Assembly: GCA_030697795.1 (NCBI GenBank)
Contig: JAUYOV010000016.1
Location: forward strand, 1-54,540
Direction: 5' to 3'
Source: a bacterium
GTDB lineage: Bacteria > Patescibacteriota > Minisyncoccia > JACQLN01
Length of the DNA stretch: 54,540 nt
Part shown: positions 24,177 to 33,906 of the stretch, one piece after another
Position numbering within the stretch: position 1 is the stretch's first letter
How the letters are laid out: each line of letters begins with the position of its first letter
Notes under the pieces: model-generated
Told to the model about the DNA's origin: nothing
Database searches by the model: none
Seen by the model: only the letters and a program-made list of their open reading frames with translations
Position numbers and translations under genes: made by a program

Positions 24177-25004
24177 TTATTTGCGTCTTTCAATTATAAA
24201 AACATTTGATCTCGCCTTTCTGCGTCTAGTTTTGACTCCGCGCGTACCCTTACCCCAAGCATTCTTAGGTCTTCTTAAACCTCTCATCTGTTTACCTTCA
24301 CCGCCACCATAAGGGTGATCCACCGGGTTCATAGCCGAACCTCTAACTGTTGGCCTTGTACCCATATGACGCGCTCGGCCAGCTTTACCAATAACAACCA
24401 TTTTGCTTTCTGGGTTAGAAACAGAACCTAAAGAAGCTAAGCACATATCTAAAACTTTTCTGACTTCACCCGAAGGCAATTGCAAACTTATATAATTTCC
24501 TTCTTTGGCCATAACCTTAACGGCGGTACCTGCGGATCTGGCCAACTTTCCACCTTGGCCTGGTTTTAGTTCAACATTATAAACAAAAGAGCCTAAAGGA
24601 AAATCTTTTAAGGCCAAACGATTGCCAATTTTTATATCAGCAATGTCGTTAGAAGTTTTTACAATATCGCCCACGTTAAGTCCTTGTGGCGCAATAACGT
24701 AACTTCTAGCTCCGTTGGTGGAAAGAACTTTAGCAATAAAAGCGTTGCGATACGGATCGTATTCTATAGTTTCAACTTTAGCGGACTGGCCCAAAATAGA
24801 TTGTTTAAAATCAATAATACGATAACTTCTCTTAGCTCCAGAACCCTGATGCCTCACAGTGATCCTGCCTTTATTGTTTCTACCGGCTTTAGCCTTTAAT
24901 TTAATGGTCAGAGCTTTTTCTGGGTTTTTTTCCGTAATAAACTTACGGTATTCAATACCGCTCATTTGTCTGACTGCAGGGGATGTAGGTCTATAAAATC
25001 TCAT
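24177..25004 (-). CDS. rplB: Ribosomal protein L2
   Basis: 275 residues; required for subunit joining and peptidyl transfer. Marks: [43 protein letters not shown], and the C-terminal [17 protein letters not shown] with the conserved His. Normal length. Confidence 0.98.
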   Translation of the reverse strand: MRFYRPTSPAVRQMSGIEYRKFITEKNPEKALTIKLKAKAGRNNKGRITVRHQGSGAKRSYRIIDFKQSILGQSAKVETIEYDPYRNAFIAKVLSTNGARSYVIAPQGLNVGDIVKTSNDIADIKIGNRLALKDFPLGSFVYNVELKPGQGGKLARSAGTAVKVMAKEGNYISLQLPSGEVRKVLDMCLASLGSVSNPESKMVVIGKAGRARHMGTRPTVRGSAMNPVDHPYGGGEGKQMRGLRRPKNAWGKGTRGVKTRRRKARSNVFIIERRK

Positions 25005-25143
25005 GATAAAATACGAAATTCGAATATCGAAATCCTAAACAATAACTAAACTCTAAATAATAAATTATAAACTGTTTGGGATTTGTGATTTTAATCATTG
25101 GAATTTGTTTCGGATTTAGTGCTTCGTGCTTCGGATTTAATTA
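25005..25143. repeat. AT-rich CGAAATCC-type repeat between rplW and rplB
   Basis: Imperfect long inverted block: GAAATTCGAATATCGAAATCC and CTAAACAATAA on one side, with GTTTGGGATTTGTGATT and GTTTCGGATTTAGTGC on the other. There is no open frame and no clear promoter. Confidence 0.6.
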
Positions 25144-25569
25144 TTATTTAGGTAGGACTTCTATTTTATGCCCAGCCACCAATTTAACCATCGCCTTTTT
25201 AAATCCTGTTCGTTCGCCAACTTTACCTCTAAACAAAACTCGTTCTGGTTTGTAAACCATCATATTTACCTTTTCAACCTTAATGCCATATTTCTTTTCT
25301 ACTTCTTTTTTAACTTCTGGTTTGGTAGCAAAAGATTCAACCATAAAAACATATTTTCCGTGAGATTCCAAACCTAAAGCTTTTTCAGAAATTATTGGTC
25401 TTTTTAAAACCTTTAAAGTCATAACATTATTAACACCTTTTTCTTTTCCGACGCTTCGGCTCGCCTCGCTGTAGCTTTGGCGAAGCGGGTCGGAACCCCG
25501 ACTCTTTGGCGTCGGGGTGGTAACAATAGATGCTTTGCTTTCTTTTTTATTTGATCCAAATAATGACAT
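25144..25569 (-). CDS. rplW: Ribosomal protein L23 with repeat-encoded N-terminal insert
   Basis: 141 residues, against about 95 usually. The core is LKVLKRPIISEKALGLESHG, KPEVKKEVEKKYGIKVEKV and TGFKKAMVKL, the tunnel-exit protein that docks SRP and trigger factor. Residues of about 20-42 (KSRGSDPLRQSYSEASRSVG) are translated from a family E palindromic repeat (25447-25494) and a neighbouring CCCCGAC/GTCGGGG hairpin. The added segment is therefore repeat DNA read in frame. Confidence 0.95.
   Translation of the reverse strand: MSLFGSNKKESKASIVTTPTPKSRGSDPLRQSYSEASRSVGKEKGVNNVMTLKVLKRPIISEKALGLESHGKYVFMVESFATKPEVKKEVEKKYGIKVEKVNMMVYKPERVLFRGKVGERTGFKKAMVKLVAGHKIEVLPK
25447..25518. repeat. Family E repeat plus hairpin inside rplW
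   Basis: TCCGACGCTTCGG...GCGAAGCGGGTCGGA (25447-25494) followed by AACCCCGAC TCTTTGGC GTCGGGGT (25494-25518). It is read in frame as part of the L23 N-terminal extension. Confidence 0.8.
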
Positions 25570-25570
25570 G

Positions 25571-26188
25571 TTATTTATTTAAAGCTTCAACAGCTGTTTT
25601 AGTAAAAACTATCTTCTTAGCCTTAAGCACATCCAAAAAGCTTAAGCCCAAAACGCTGTTAACCGAAACCTCCAAATTTCGGCTAGCTTTCAAAATATTC
25701 TCGTCTCTTGAAGGTAAAACAAAAAGCAGGCTTCTGGCATCACCGCCTGCGATTTTATTCGACAATTCTTTAAATGATTTTGTTTTGGCATCGTTTAAAG
25801 AAAAATCTTCTACAACTTTTATTTGACCACTCTTAAACTTCGAACTTAACAAAGTATTCAGAGCCTTCTTCAACATTTGGGCGTTTATTTTTTTAGTATA
25901 ATTTTTATCGTTTCTTGGCCCATGCGCCACCCCACCCCCTACCCAAATAGGCGATCTTCTAGAACCGTGTCTAGCGCGACCAGTTCCTTTTTGTCGCCAA
26001 GGTTTTTTACCTGTACCACTAACTTCGGCCCTGGTTTTGCTGTGAGCTACTGGTTTTCTTCGATTAGCTAACATGCCCACTCTAACTTGATGGATTAAAT
26101 CTAAATTTTGTGGCAAACCAAAAACTCGCTCGGATATATCAACGTTCCCAGTTTCCATTCCTTCCTGATTGTATAATTTGGTTTCCAT
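25571..26188 (-). CDS. rplD: Ribosomal protein L4
   Basis: 205 residues. Extended loop signature ANRRKPVAHSKTRAEVSGTGKKPWRQKGTGRARHGS (seen in pieces, e.g. SGTGKKPWRQKGTGRARHGS) and the following RRSPIWVGGGVAHGPR. It lines the exit tunnel. It ends 2 bp before rplW. Confidence 0.97.
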   Translation of the reverse strand: METKLYNQEGMETGNVDISERVFGLPQNLDLIHQVRVGMLANRRKPVAHSKTRAEVSGTGKKPWRQKGTGRARHGSRRSPIWVGGGVAHGPRNDKNYTKKINAQMLKKALNTLLSSKFKSGQIKVVEDFSLNDAKTKSFKELSNKIAGGDARSLLFVLPSRDENILKASRNLEVSVNSVLGLSFLDVLKAKKIVFTKTAVEALNK

Positions 26189-26204
26189 AATTTTATATAA
26201 ACAA

Positions 26205-26326
26205 TGTCCAATATCTAATTACTAATATCTAACCAATTTCTAATGCTCAAATACCTAATGTCAAAAATATTTTTAACTATTTGTCATTAGACATTAAGGT
26301 TTGATTAGAAATTAGAAATTTGTCAT
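26205..26326. repeat. AT-rich TATCTAATTACTAAT repeat block, family F
   Basis: Fills the rplC-rplD gap: CAATATCTAATTACTAATATC on the left and GATTAGAAATTAGAAATTTGTC on the right form an imperfect inverted pair. Near-identical to the block at 10441-10533. Confidence 0.7.
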
Positions 26327-26935
26327 TTATGTCCTTATCTCCACTACTGTTCCATTCTTACCCGGCAAAGCGCCCTTTAAAGCAATAATTTTTCTTTCGG
26401 CGTCAACTTTAACAACTTCAATATTTTTTGTTGTGATTCTATTTTGACCCATGCGTCCTGCCATTCTTTTGCCTTTTAAAACTCTCTGAGGAAAACGTCC
26501 GCCAATAGAACCTGGTTTACGTAAAACATCGCGGTGACCATGCGAAGCCGGACCACCTTTAAAACCGTGTCTTCTAACTCCGCCCTGAAAACCTCGGCCA
26601 ATAGTTTTACCACTTACCTTTACATAGTCCCCTACAATAAAATTAGAAACAGCTATTCTGTCGCCTACATTATATCCAGAAGTATCTGCAATTCTAAATT
26701 CCTTAACGACTCTAAAGCTACCCAAACCTTTAAAGTGTCCCATCATAGATTTATTTACATTCTTTTCTTTTTTAGAAATAGAACCAACTTGTACGGCTGT
26801 ATAACCATCTTTTTCTTGAGTCTTGATTTGTAAAACAACAGCGTCTTCAGCGTTAACCAAAGTCACAGGGGTTATTTCACCCTTGTTGTTTAATATCTGT
26901 GTTGAGCCAATTTTCTCTCCTATTATATATTTCAT
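26327..26935 (-). CDS. rplC: Ribosomal protein L3
   Basis: 202 residues: MKYIIGEKIGSTQILNNKGE, SGKTIGRGFQGGVRRHGFKG, SHGHRDVLRKPGSIG and GKRMAGRMGQNRITTKN. It initiates 50S assembly. A 200-bp repeat element separates it from rpsJ. Confidence 0.97.
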   Translation of the reverse strand: MKYIIGEKIGSTQILNNKGEITPVTLVNAEDAVVLQIKTQEKDGYTAVQVGSISKKEKNVNKSMMGHFKGLGSFRVVKEFRIADTSGYNVGDRIAVSNFIVGDYVKVSGKTIGRGFQGGVRRHGFKGGPASHGHRDVLRKPGSIGGRFPQRVLKGKRMAGRMGQNRITTKNIEVVKVDAERKIIALKGALPGKNGTVVEIRT

Positions 26936-27136
26936 ATTTTTGTCTCCGACGTCTCGTCGGAGCTACAAAATATGACCCCGCCCTTTAGAGGCGAGGCCAT
27001 CGCTGCTAAGCACAAAAGTCACACACTACTCCAAACTCATTTTCAATCGGCGATAACCATAGGTAAAGGGCGGGGTAAGGTTTTGTTCCTAAAAATTCGC
27101 CTCGTGAAACACGGGACAAATTTTTAGGCAAAGCCC
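26936..27136. repeat. Element C with CCCGCCC terminal inverted repeats, between rpsJ and rplC
   Basis: Ends ACCCCGCCCTTTA (26975-26987) and TAAAGGGCGGGGT (27064-27076) as in elements A and B, but a different interior. A TCCGACGTCTCGTCGGA hairpin lies at the rplC side. At the rpsJ side GTAAGG/CCTTAC arms flank a TAAAAATT/AATTTTTA hairpin. Confidence 0.8.
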
Positions 27137-27478
27137 TTACATCTTAATCTCAATATCCACGCCCGCCGGCAAATTCAAGTTCATCAAGGCGTCAATAATT
27201 TTGGGACTGGGATTTAAAATATCAATTAATCTTTTATGCGATCTCATTTCAAATTGTTCTCGGGAATCTTTATGCACGAAAGTTGATCTGTTCACTGTAT
27301 ATTTATGAATTTCTGTCGGCAAAGGCACGGGACCTACAATTTCTGCGCCATTACGTAAAGCAATATCAACTATCTGGCGGCAAGACGAATCTATTATCTT
27401 ACTGTCGTAAGCTTTTATTTTAATGCGTAATCTTTGTTTAACTTCTTCAACTATTGTCTTCTTTGTTGTCGTAGCCAT
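27137..27478 (-). CDS. rpsJ: Ribosomal protein S10
   Basis: 113 residues from [15 protein letters not shown]; an upstream in-frame Met exists but is less likely. Core [49 protein letters not shown] (seen as [20 protein letters not shown]) and [11 protein letters not shown]. It lies 30 bp after tuf. Confidence 0.97.
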   Translation of the reverse strand: MATTTKKTIVEEVKQRLRIKIKAYDSKIIDSSCRQIVDIALRNGAEIVGPVPLPTEIHKYTVNRSTFVHKDSREQFEMRSHKRLIDILNPSPKIIDALMNLNLPAGVDIEIKM

Positions 27479-27508
27479 TTTAGTAAAGTGCAACTTTCGC
27501 GTTTAGCG

Positions 27509-28702
<1,194 letters not shown>

Positions 28703-28744
28703 ATTTGTCTAAATTTAATTTATTAAATTTAGTTACAAATATGT

Positions 28745-28777
28745 GTCCTGCGAAGCTCCGAAGGAGCGAAGTAGGAC
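28745..28777. repeat. Family E palindromic repeat in the tuf leader
   Basis: GTCCTGCGAAGCTCC and GGAGCGAAGTAGGAC face each other over a short AA-type loop. Confidence 0.8.
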
Positions 28778-28926
28778 CATACTTATAACTATTTCTTTTA
28801 ATTTGACTTTTATACGATGCAATGGACACCCCACAAAATTTAAGCGGAAAGCCATTCTCTAATTTAATATTTATTGCGATAAAAAAACGAGGTAAAAACT
28901 ACCCTATCCCAGATGCTTGATGCCTA

Positions 28927-28955
28927 TTTATACCAGCGAAATATTCGCAAGACAA
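28927..28955 (-). promoter_or_regulatory. Promoter of the tuf-S10-spc operon
   Basis: Minus strand TTGTCT (28950-28955), 17-bp spacer, TATAAA (28927-28932), about 220 bp upstream of the tuf start codon. The only good match in the gap. Confidence 0.65.
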
Positions 28956-29017
28956 TTGTAATATATCAGACCCTCCCTAGTCAACCCAGTAGAGCAACCT
29001 TGAGCGTCGCCTCGGTG

Positions 29018-29383
29018 TTAGACCTCCACCAAGCCTAAACTAATTTCTAAAGCCCGATCAACATCTATCATTAGACTCTCATTTATGATACCTACCTTTT
29101 TTATCAGCCGTTGTTTATCAATGGTTTTAATTTGATTCAATAACACCACTGAATCTTTTTCTAAACCACTTTCTGACTTTTTAAGAAAAACATTGGTAGA
29201 ATAATCTCTGCCACCAATAACAGAAGTAATGGCGACCACAATCGTTGTTGGGCTATATTTGTTGCTGATATTGTTTTGCACAACTAAAGCCGGCCTCGTC
29301 TTTTTTATTTCAGAACCAAAGGCTAGATCAAACTCAACTAAATATATTTCGCCTCTAGCGGGTGTTTTTATTTCTTGGGCCAT
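29018..29383 (-). CDS. mazF: MazF/PemK-family toxin (endoribonuclease)
   Basis: About 121 residues from MAQEIKTPARGEIYLVEFD; an upstream Met adds a run of basic residues and overlaps more of the antitoxin, so the later start is preferred. Family marks: RGEIYLVEFD, EIKKTRPALVVQNN, IVVAITS and the end strand VLLNQIKTIDKQRLIKKVG. It would cleave mRNA at short motifs. It overlaps its antitoxin by 16 bp. Confidence 0.9.
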   Translation of the reverse strand: MAQEIKTPARGEIYLVEFDLAFGSEIKKTRPALVVQNNISNKYSPTTIVVAITSVIGGRDYSTNVFLKKSESGLEKDSVVLLNQIKTIDKQRLIKKVGIINESLMIDVDRALEISLGLVEV

Positions 29384-29622
29384 ACCTCTTCTTCTAAATG
29401 AAACCATTCCTTGGCAATATCCAAATCCCTTTGAGCGTTTCTAATGCAACCCTCTTTTAAAAGGCGCTTGAGATTTGTGTACCCTTTCTCTTTAACATAA
29501 AAATTAACAGCTTCATTAAGAAAACGGCTTCTTTCTCTTTTTTGGGAAAGTTTATCAATAAGTTTAAGCGTTTCTTTGGGCAGAGTTATATTAACTCTTT
29601 CGTATGTTGAGGCTTTGTTCAT
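29368..29622 (-). CDS. Ribbon-helix-helix antitoxin of the MazF pair
   Basis: 84 residues from MNKASTYERVNITLPKETL. The first 40 form a ribbon-helix-helix (RVNITLPKETLKLIDKLS then RSRFLNEAVNFYV). The C-terminal acidic and aromatic segment (DIAKEWFHLEEEVWPKK) would bind the toxin. It precedes and overlaps the toxin and lies just behind a palindromic operator. Confidence 0.88.
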   Translation of the reverse strand: MNKASTYERVNITLPKETLKLIDKLSQKRERSRFLNEAVNFYVKEKGYTNLKRLLKEGCIRNAQRDLDIAKEWFHLEEEVWPKK

Positions 29623-29631
29623 AATATTTAT

Positions 29632-29659
29632 ATTATACACACTGGCAGTGTGTAGTCAA
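29632..29659 (-). promoter_or_regulatory. mazEF promoter with palindromic operator between -35 and -10
   Basis: Minus strand TTGACT (29654-29659), 16-bp spacer, TATAAT (29632-29637), 10 bp before the antitoxin start. The spacer is a palindrome, TACACACTG-C-CAGTGTGTA (29636-29654), well placed for repression by the ribbon-helix-helix antitoxin. Confidence 0.75.
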
Positions 29660-29728
29660 TCCAATGTTATGGTTTAACATCAATGTTAATACACCAAACG
29701 ATCGTTTATTATATTAACAATGATATTT

Positions 29729-31888
29729 TTATGCTTTGGCGATGATTTTTAAAGGATAATTAAGCGTTTCTTCTATGGTGGTTTGATTTTCGGCAACAGC
29801 GTCAAAAAGATTGTTAACCAAAGATTCCCGCTGGTGATACAAACTTAGTTGGGCACGACGCGGGAGGGTAGGATCGTCTAATAATGCTTTGACTATAAAA
29901 GGCATAACCATGGAATAATCTGCTTGCAGGCTTTCGGTTTGTTGGCGGTATGTTTCGGGGTTGACCTTGCCCCATGAGACGGCTTCGGAAGGAAAACACG
30001 AAGACAAACTGCCATCGGTTACTGGTGAAGAAACAATTTGAACATCATAATCGTAGCCGCGAATATTGTTTAGTAAAAATATTTGAGACAACGTAGGTTC
30101 GGGCTGTAAACTATAATTTTTTGGAACTCCGCCACCTAAAATTAACGCACCTAATGATTTTGATTCAGAATTAAACAAACCCCAATAATGGTAGGCACAA
30201 GATTCAAAAACATCAGCATGCAAATCGTAATCAAACCAGTACGGCCGATTAGATATCCGATTGAGTGCCCAAAGTTTAACCGAATTTAAAAAAGCACTGC
30301 CATCGGCCGGCGCACCCACAAAAACAGGCAGGCCTAAACGCGAACAAGTAGAAAGCAATCCTGGGCGAACACCTACCTCTTTTTCTTGAACTTCATAGTA
30401 TTTACCCAATAAATAATTTCTTTCGGTGGTGGTCATTCTTTTTTGAAATTCTGGACGCTGCAAAATCGCGCTTATCATTCTGTCTTGATCAAAAAGAACT
30501 TCTTCTTTAAAACCAGTGTCGGCCACACGAATAATTCCGGCTTCGCGATAAGCCCCGTCGTCGCCAAAAATATCTACTTCTTTTATAGAACGATTGCCCG
30601 CTTCGGCCTTATACAAAGCATCATGCCCATCGTGATAGCAAATAGCATCGGTAACTGTTAGGTAAGCCACCCAGCCTGTCTCTAAGAGCGGAATCAGCCA
30701 AGCGCGATGTTGGTCGGAAACGGTTATGGGGCCTGCCACCGTAATTACCAACGGCACATTATTTAAAATAGCTTCGCGCAAAATTGAATAGACTCTTCTT
30801 AAATATGCCCCACCGAAAGCTGGCAAGGCATTTTCAAAAACCTCTCTTAAAGAATCTAATCTATCTACAGCTTGCGCAATTACGGGCTTACCTTGTAATT
30901 CCTTTTCATCTAAAAAACCACTTTCAGAATTATAGTCCTCTGCCCTAACTTCTTGATATGAATCTTCTGAATTATTAAATTCAAACTCTGCCTCGTCTTT
31001 TGCCTTATCCATATTTTTTCTTGTTTTGTAAGCTATTAAAGAATAACAAATTTGAGCCGCGCCATATTCTGTCAAAGTATCCCCTGCGCGTGGAGCAACT
31101 TCTACAATATCGGCACTAATAATATTTTTAAATCTGAATAATTCGTCTAATAACCCATAAAGATATTCCCAATCCAGCCCGCCCTGAACCGGCGTACCAG
31201 TTGCTGGCATATGCACCGGATCTATGCCATCTACATCTAGTGTTAAATAAACCTTGTCTGTTTTTATGGAATTGATAATTTCGCGATACGATGGCACATA
31301 TCCTTTGCCCCACTCAAAAACTTTTAAATTATTTTTCTTAGCAAAATCATATTCATCTTGAGAGTAAGCTCTTATACCCACATGAACAGTGTCAAAACCA
31401 TTTTCAAAAACACGGCGCATAACACAAGCATGAGAATATTTTCCGTAAGGCATATCGTTAAAATCTGCATCTGTATCGCGCAAATCAAAATGCGCGTCTA
31501 TTTGCAAAACCGTAACGCTCTCGGCTAAACCTTGCCGAGCTAAAGATTGTATCGGACCATTCGCAACAGAATGTTCACCGCCCAAAACAATTACAAATTT
31601 TCCTAAGGCAAAATAATGTTCGTGTACACTGCGCACATATTCCACCATTTCTTCTGGCGATAAATAATTAGTATCGCCTATATCGTGGTAAGCAATTTTT
31701 AAACTTTCGGCAGGAGAGGTTTGGGTCTGGCGTTCAAAAAATTCTACTTGCGTATGCAAACACTCAACTATGGCCCACGGGCCTTTGTCGGCACCCTTGC
31801 CAAAAGACGACGTGGCGTCATAATTAGCGCCAATCAAAACCACATCGGCTTCTTCGGGCTTAGCACAGTTTATAATTGAGGCAGACAT
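29729..31888 (-). CDS. Agmatinase-deoxyhypusine synthase-like fusion protein
   Basis: 719 residues in one uninterrupted frame. Residues of about 1-295 are a ureohydrolase with the metal motifs GGEHS, DAHFD, H before ACVMR and DVDGIDP, fitting agmatinase (agmatine to putrescine). A polar linker (about 300-345) follows. Residues of about 350-719 are a deoxyhypusine-synthase-like domain with TVTDAICYHDGHD, FVGAPADGSAF and GGGVPKNYS, whose Lys (near 590) matches the imine-forming lysine. In bacteria such domains are often homospermidine-type synthases that use putrescine. A fused path from agmatine to a longer polyamine is therefore my inference. An 80-residue tail follows the second domain. No other polyamine genes are nearby. 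Confidence 0.88.
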   Translation of the reverse strand: MSASIINCAKPEEADVVLIGANYDATSSFGKGADKGPWAIVECLHTQVEFFERQTQTSPAESLKIAYHDIGDTNYLSPEEMVEYVRSVHEHYFALGKFVIVLGGEHSVANGPIQSLARQGLAESVTVLQIDAHFDLRDTDADFNDMPYGKYSHACVMRRVFENGFDTVHVGIRAYSQDEYDFAKKNNLKVFEWGKGYVPSYREIINSIKTDKVYLTLDVDGIDPVHMPATGTPVQGGLDWEYLYGLLDELFRFKNIISADIVEVAPRAGDTLTEYGAAQICYSLIAYKTRKNMDKAKDEAEFEFNNSEDSYQEVRAEDYNSESGFLDEKELQGKPVIAQAVDRLDSLREVFENALPAFGGAYLRRVYSILREAILNNVPLVITVAGPITVSDQHRAWLIPLLETGWVAYLTVTDAICYHDGHDALYKAEAGNRSIKEVDIFGDDGAYREAGIIRVADTGFKEEVLFDQDRMISAILQRPEFQKRMTTTERNYLLGKYYEVQEKEVGVRPGLLSTCSRLGLPVFVGAPADGSAFLNSVKLWALNRISNRPYWFDYDLHADVFESCAYHYWGLFNSESKSLGALILGGGVPKNYSLQPEPTLSQIFLLNNIRGYDYDVQIVSSPVTDGSLSSCFPSEAVSWGKVNPETYRQQTESLQADYSMVMPFIVKALLDDPTLPRRAQLSLYHQRESLVNNLFDAVAENQTTIEETLNYPLKIIAKA

Positions 31889-31903
31889 TTTCGTTAAAGA
31901 ATA

Positions 31904-33088
31904 CTATAACGAAACGTATTGTGATTTCAACTCTCCAAATTTACCCTCGGCTATGGACCGACGGATTTTTTCCATCAAATTATTAAAAAAATAAATATTA
32001 TGAAAAGAAGCCAAATAGCCAGCTTCAAAGTTTTTTGTTTTAAAAAGAGAATGTAAATATGCTTTGGTAATTTTTTTTGTTGCGCAAACTTCGCAACTAC
32101 ATTCGAGATCTAAAACAGAATCATCTTCGCGATATAAACCCTTGGTCATGTCTAGCCTGCCCTGCAATGTATAAATATTGCCGTGTCGGCCTTCGCGTGT
32201 GGGCACCACGCAATCAAACGTGTCTATGCCTTTCGAAACTCCAATAAATAAATCTTGAACCAAACCTATGCCCAATAAATGCCTTGGTTTGTTTTCCGGT
32301 AAATGCGGAATAACCCAGTCTAATTCTCGGAAGGACCGCCCTTCCCCACCAAATGATGTACCGAAAGACCCGCCTATGGCTACACCATCAAAATCCAGCG
32401 AACCGACAAATCTTGCGCTTTTTTCTCTTAAATCTTGGAATAAACCTCCTTGAACAATTCCACATAAAAACTGGTTAGATTTTTTGACCTTGAGTGATTC
32501 CACTGCCCAGCGATGTGTCCGTGCTAACGCTTGTTGATTATATTTGTAATCGTGTAGGGGCGAAGTTGGTTCGTCAAAAGCTAAAATAATATCGGCGCCA
32601 AGTTTTTCCTGAATCCATATTGATTTTTTAGCATCCAAAAATTGTTCTTCATCCTCCGAAGCTTCAGCGAAGGAGGACTTCCTTACTTTAAAATAAACTC
32701 CATCTTCTGTGACCCTAACCAAATTTTCTTTATAATTTGTTAAACCTCCGACGTTTAACATCTTACCTGCGCCAGATTGGCGCGCAAAACCTAAACTAAA
32801 AACTTGAAACCCGCCTGAATCTGTCATCAGCGGGCGTGGCCAATCCATAGCTTTATGCAAGCCAGCATATTTTCCTAAACCAGCGTCACCCAACACCTGC
32901 CACATGTGGTAGGTGTTGGCAATAATTAATTGAGTTTTTGTTTTTTCTAAATCTTCTGTAGTTAACTCTCTAACTTTGGCGTGCGTGCCCACCACTACAT
33001 AGCTGGGAGTTTCTACTATGCCGTTGGGAGTTTCTATAACACCTAATCTCGCTCTAGACAAAGAATCCTTTTTTAAAACCTTAAACAT
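31904..33088 (-). CDS. tgt: Queuine/preQ1 tRNA-guanine transglycosylase, with two repeat insertions
   Basis: 394 residues; exchanges G34 for a queuosine precursor in GUN-anticodon tRNAs. Marks: TDSGGFQVFSLG (active-site Asp), GIVQGG, IDTFDCVVPTREGRHG (nucleophile Asp), and the zinc site CSCEVC with a His 26 residues on. Two segments are translated palindromic repeats: KSSFAEASED (family E, 32652-32678, residues of about 138-146) and GGEGRSF (family P, 32329-32345). The rest is of normal order. It overlaps the next gene at its start. Confidence 0.93.
   Translation of the reverse strand: MFKVLKKDSLSRARLGVIETPNGIVETPSYVVVGTHAKVRELTTEDLEKTKTQLIIANTYHMWQVLGDAGLGKYAGLHKAMDWPRPLMTDSGGFQVFSLGFARQSGAGKMLNVGGLTNYKENLVRVTEDGVYFKVRKSSFAEASEDEEQFLDAKKSIWIQEKLGADIILAFDEPTSPLHDYKYNQQALARTHRWAVESLKVKKSNQFLCGIVQGGLFQDLREKSARFVGSLDFDGVAIGGSFGTSFGGEGRSFRELDWVIPHLPENKPRHLLGIGLVQDLFIGVSKGIDTFDCVVPTREGRHGNIYTLQGRLDMTKGLYREDDSVLDLECSCEVCATKKITKAYLHSLFKTKNFEAGYLASFHNIYFFNNLMEKIRRSIAEGKFGELKSQYVSL
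32329..32345. repeat. Family P palindrome inside tgt
   Basis: GGAAGGACCGCCCTTCC, in frame in the region just before helix FRELDWVI. Confidence 0.8.
32652..32678. repeat. Family E palindrome inside tgt
   Basis: TCCTCCGAAGC / GCGAAGGAGGA arms around TTCA, encoding KSSFAEASED in Tgt. Confidence 0.85.
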
Positions 33089-33494
33089 TTCTATCTATAA
33101 GATCAGCACGAGGATCATCGGCCTTAATTAATTTTCGGATAGCGCGCATAACCGTAACCTTTTTATCTATTTCGTCTTTGCCTAAACCCCTATTCCTTAA
33201 AAGTTCTTCATACATACCAATATATTTTTCGAAAGATTCGTCACTACCAGAAAGAACGGTTTTCTTTTCATATGTAGCAAGTTTCTCCCAAACCTTAGCC
33301 ACTTGTTCGGCATTTATGTCTTTAACTTTTTCTTCCACTGCTAAATCATAATTCTCTAACATACCCTCTAAATCAGCATCGGATAACACTTCTGGCGCTC
33401 CAGTCTTGGGTTTTTCGTCTTCACCAAAAATTGCCGAAAGATCTTCTTTTTCGGGTTGACCGTAATTTTTTATTGCTTCTGGTCCTGATGGCAT
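33081..33494 (-). CDS. Hypothetical 137-residue soluble acidic protein
   Basis: MPSGPEAIKNYGQPEKEDLS... is a charged, low-hydrophobicity protein with a disordered N-terminus and helical C-terminal two thirds (EEKVKDINAEQVAKVWEKLA, IRKLIKADDPRADLI). It overlaps tgt by 8 bp, so the two share a message. I recognise no family. Confidence 0.65.
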   Translation of the reverse strand: MPSGPEAIKNYGQPEKEDLSAIFGEDEKPKTGAPEVLSDADLEGMLENYDLAVEEKVKDINAEQVAKVWEKLATYEKKTVLSGSDESFEKYIGMYEELLRNRGLGKDEIDKKVTVMRAIRKLIKADDPRADLIDRNV

Positions 33495-33547
33495 AATTTT
33501 GTCTATGAAACGTAGCTGAATAGCTACAAAATTATAGCCCTGTTAGT

Positions 33548-33599
33548 GAATTTCCAACTTATCTTTTTGGTTTTCCGAAGGAAAATCTTTTGGAAATTC
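33548..33599. repeat. Hairpin repeat with GAATTTCCAA ends
   Basis: GAATTTCCAA (33548-33557) and TTGGAAATTC (33590-33599) enclose a TTTTCCGAAGGAAAA palindrome. Outer CCTGTTAG/CTACTACGGGG also pairs loosely. Another member of the repeat load of this genome. Confidence 0.6.
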
Positions 33600-33636
33600 T
33601 ACTACGGGGCATAATTCATTTTATTAATTTATAACG

Positions 33637-33723
33637 CGGTGGGGGTGAGATTCGAACTCACGAGGGGCTTGCACCCCTTCCAGTTTTCAAGACTGGCCTA
33701 TTCAACCGCTCTAGCACCCCACC
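33637..33723 (-). tRNA. tRNA-Ser (anticodon TGA)
   Basis: Long variable arm type II tRNA. Acceptor GGTGGGG/CCCCACC, anticodon stem CCAGT/ACTGG with loop CTTGAAA (anticodon UGA), variable arm AAGGGGTGCAAGCCCCTT, T arm GTGAG-TTCGAAT-CTCAC. No CCA encoded. Confidence 0.93.
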
Positions 33724-33792
33724 CTATTGCTTAAAATACCATAATTGATTTGATAAGTGTAGGCAATTAAAGTAGTATATTAAGAAGAAATT

Positions 33793-33882
33793 GGAGGCGT
33801 GGCTGAGTGGTTTAAAGCAGCATCCTGCTAAGATGTTGGGGGAGTAATCCCCCCGAAGGTTCGAATCCTTCCGCCTCCGCCA
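33793..33882 (+). tRNA. tRNA-Ser (anticodon GCT), CCA encoded
   Basis: Acceptor GGAGGCG/CGCCTCC, anticodon stem GCATC/GATGT with loop CTGCTAA (anticodon GCU), long variable arm TTGGGGGAGTAATCCCCCC, T arm GAAGG-TTCGAAT-CCTTC, discriminator G then CCA. Divergent from the other tRNA-Ser, 70 bp away. Confidence 0.94.
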
Positions 33883-33906
33883 GTTAGGAAATGAAATAAT
33901 TTTCAT

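Larger units (their letters stand above)
28703..29017. other. tuf leader region, 315 bp without a gene
   Basis: Between tuf and the MazF-like gene. Contains a hairpin near the tuf start (TTGTAACTAAATTT... / AAATTTAGACAAAT), a family E repeat (28745-28777) and the operon promoter (28927-28955). The predicted transcript has a leader of about 215 nt. No recognisable riboswitch or ribosomal-protein binding motif seen. Confidence 0.6.
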
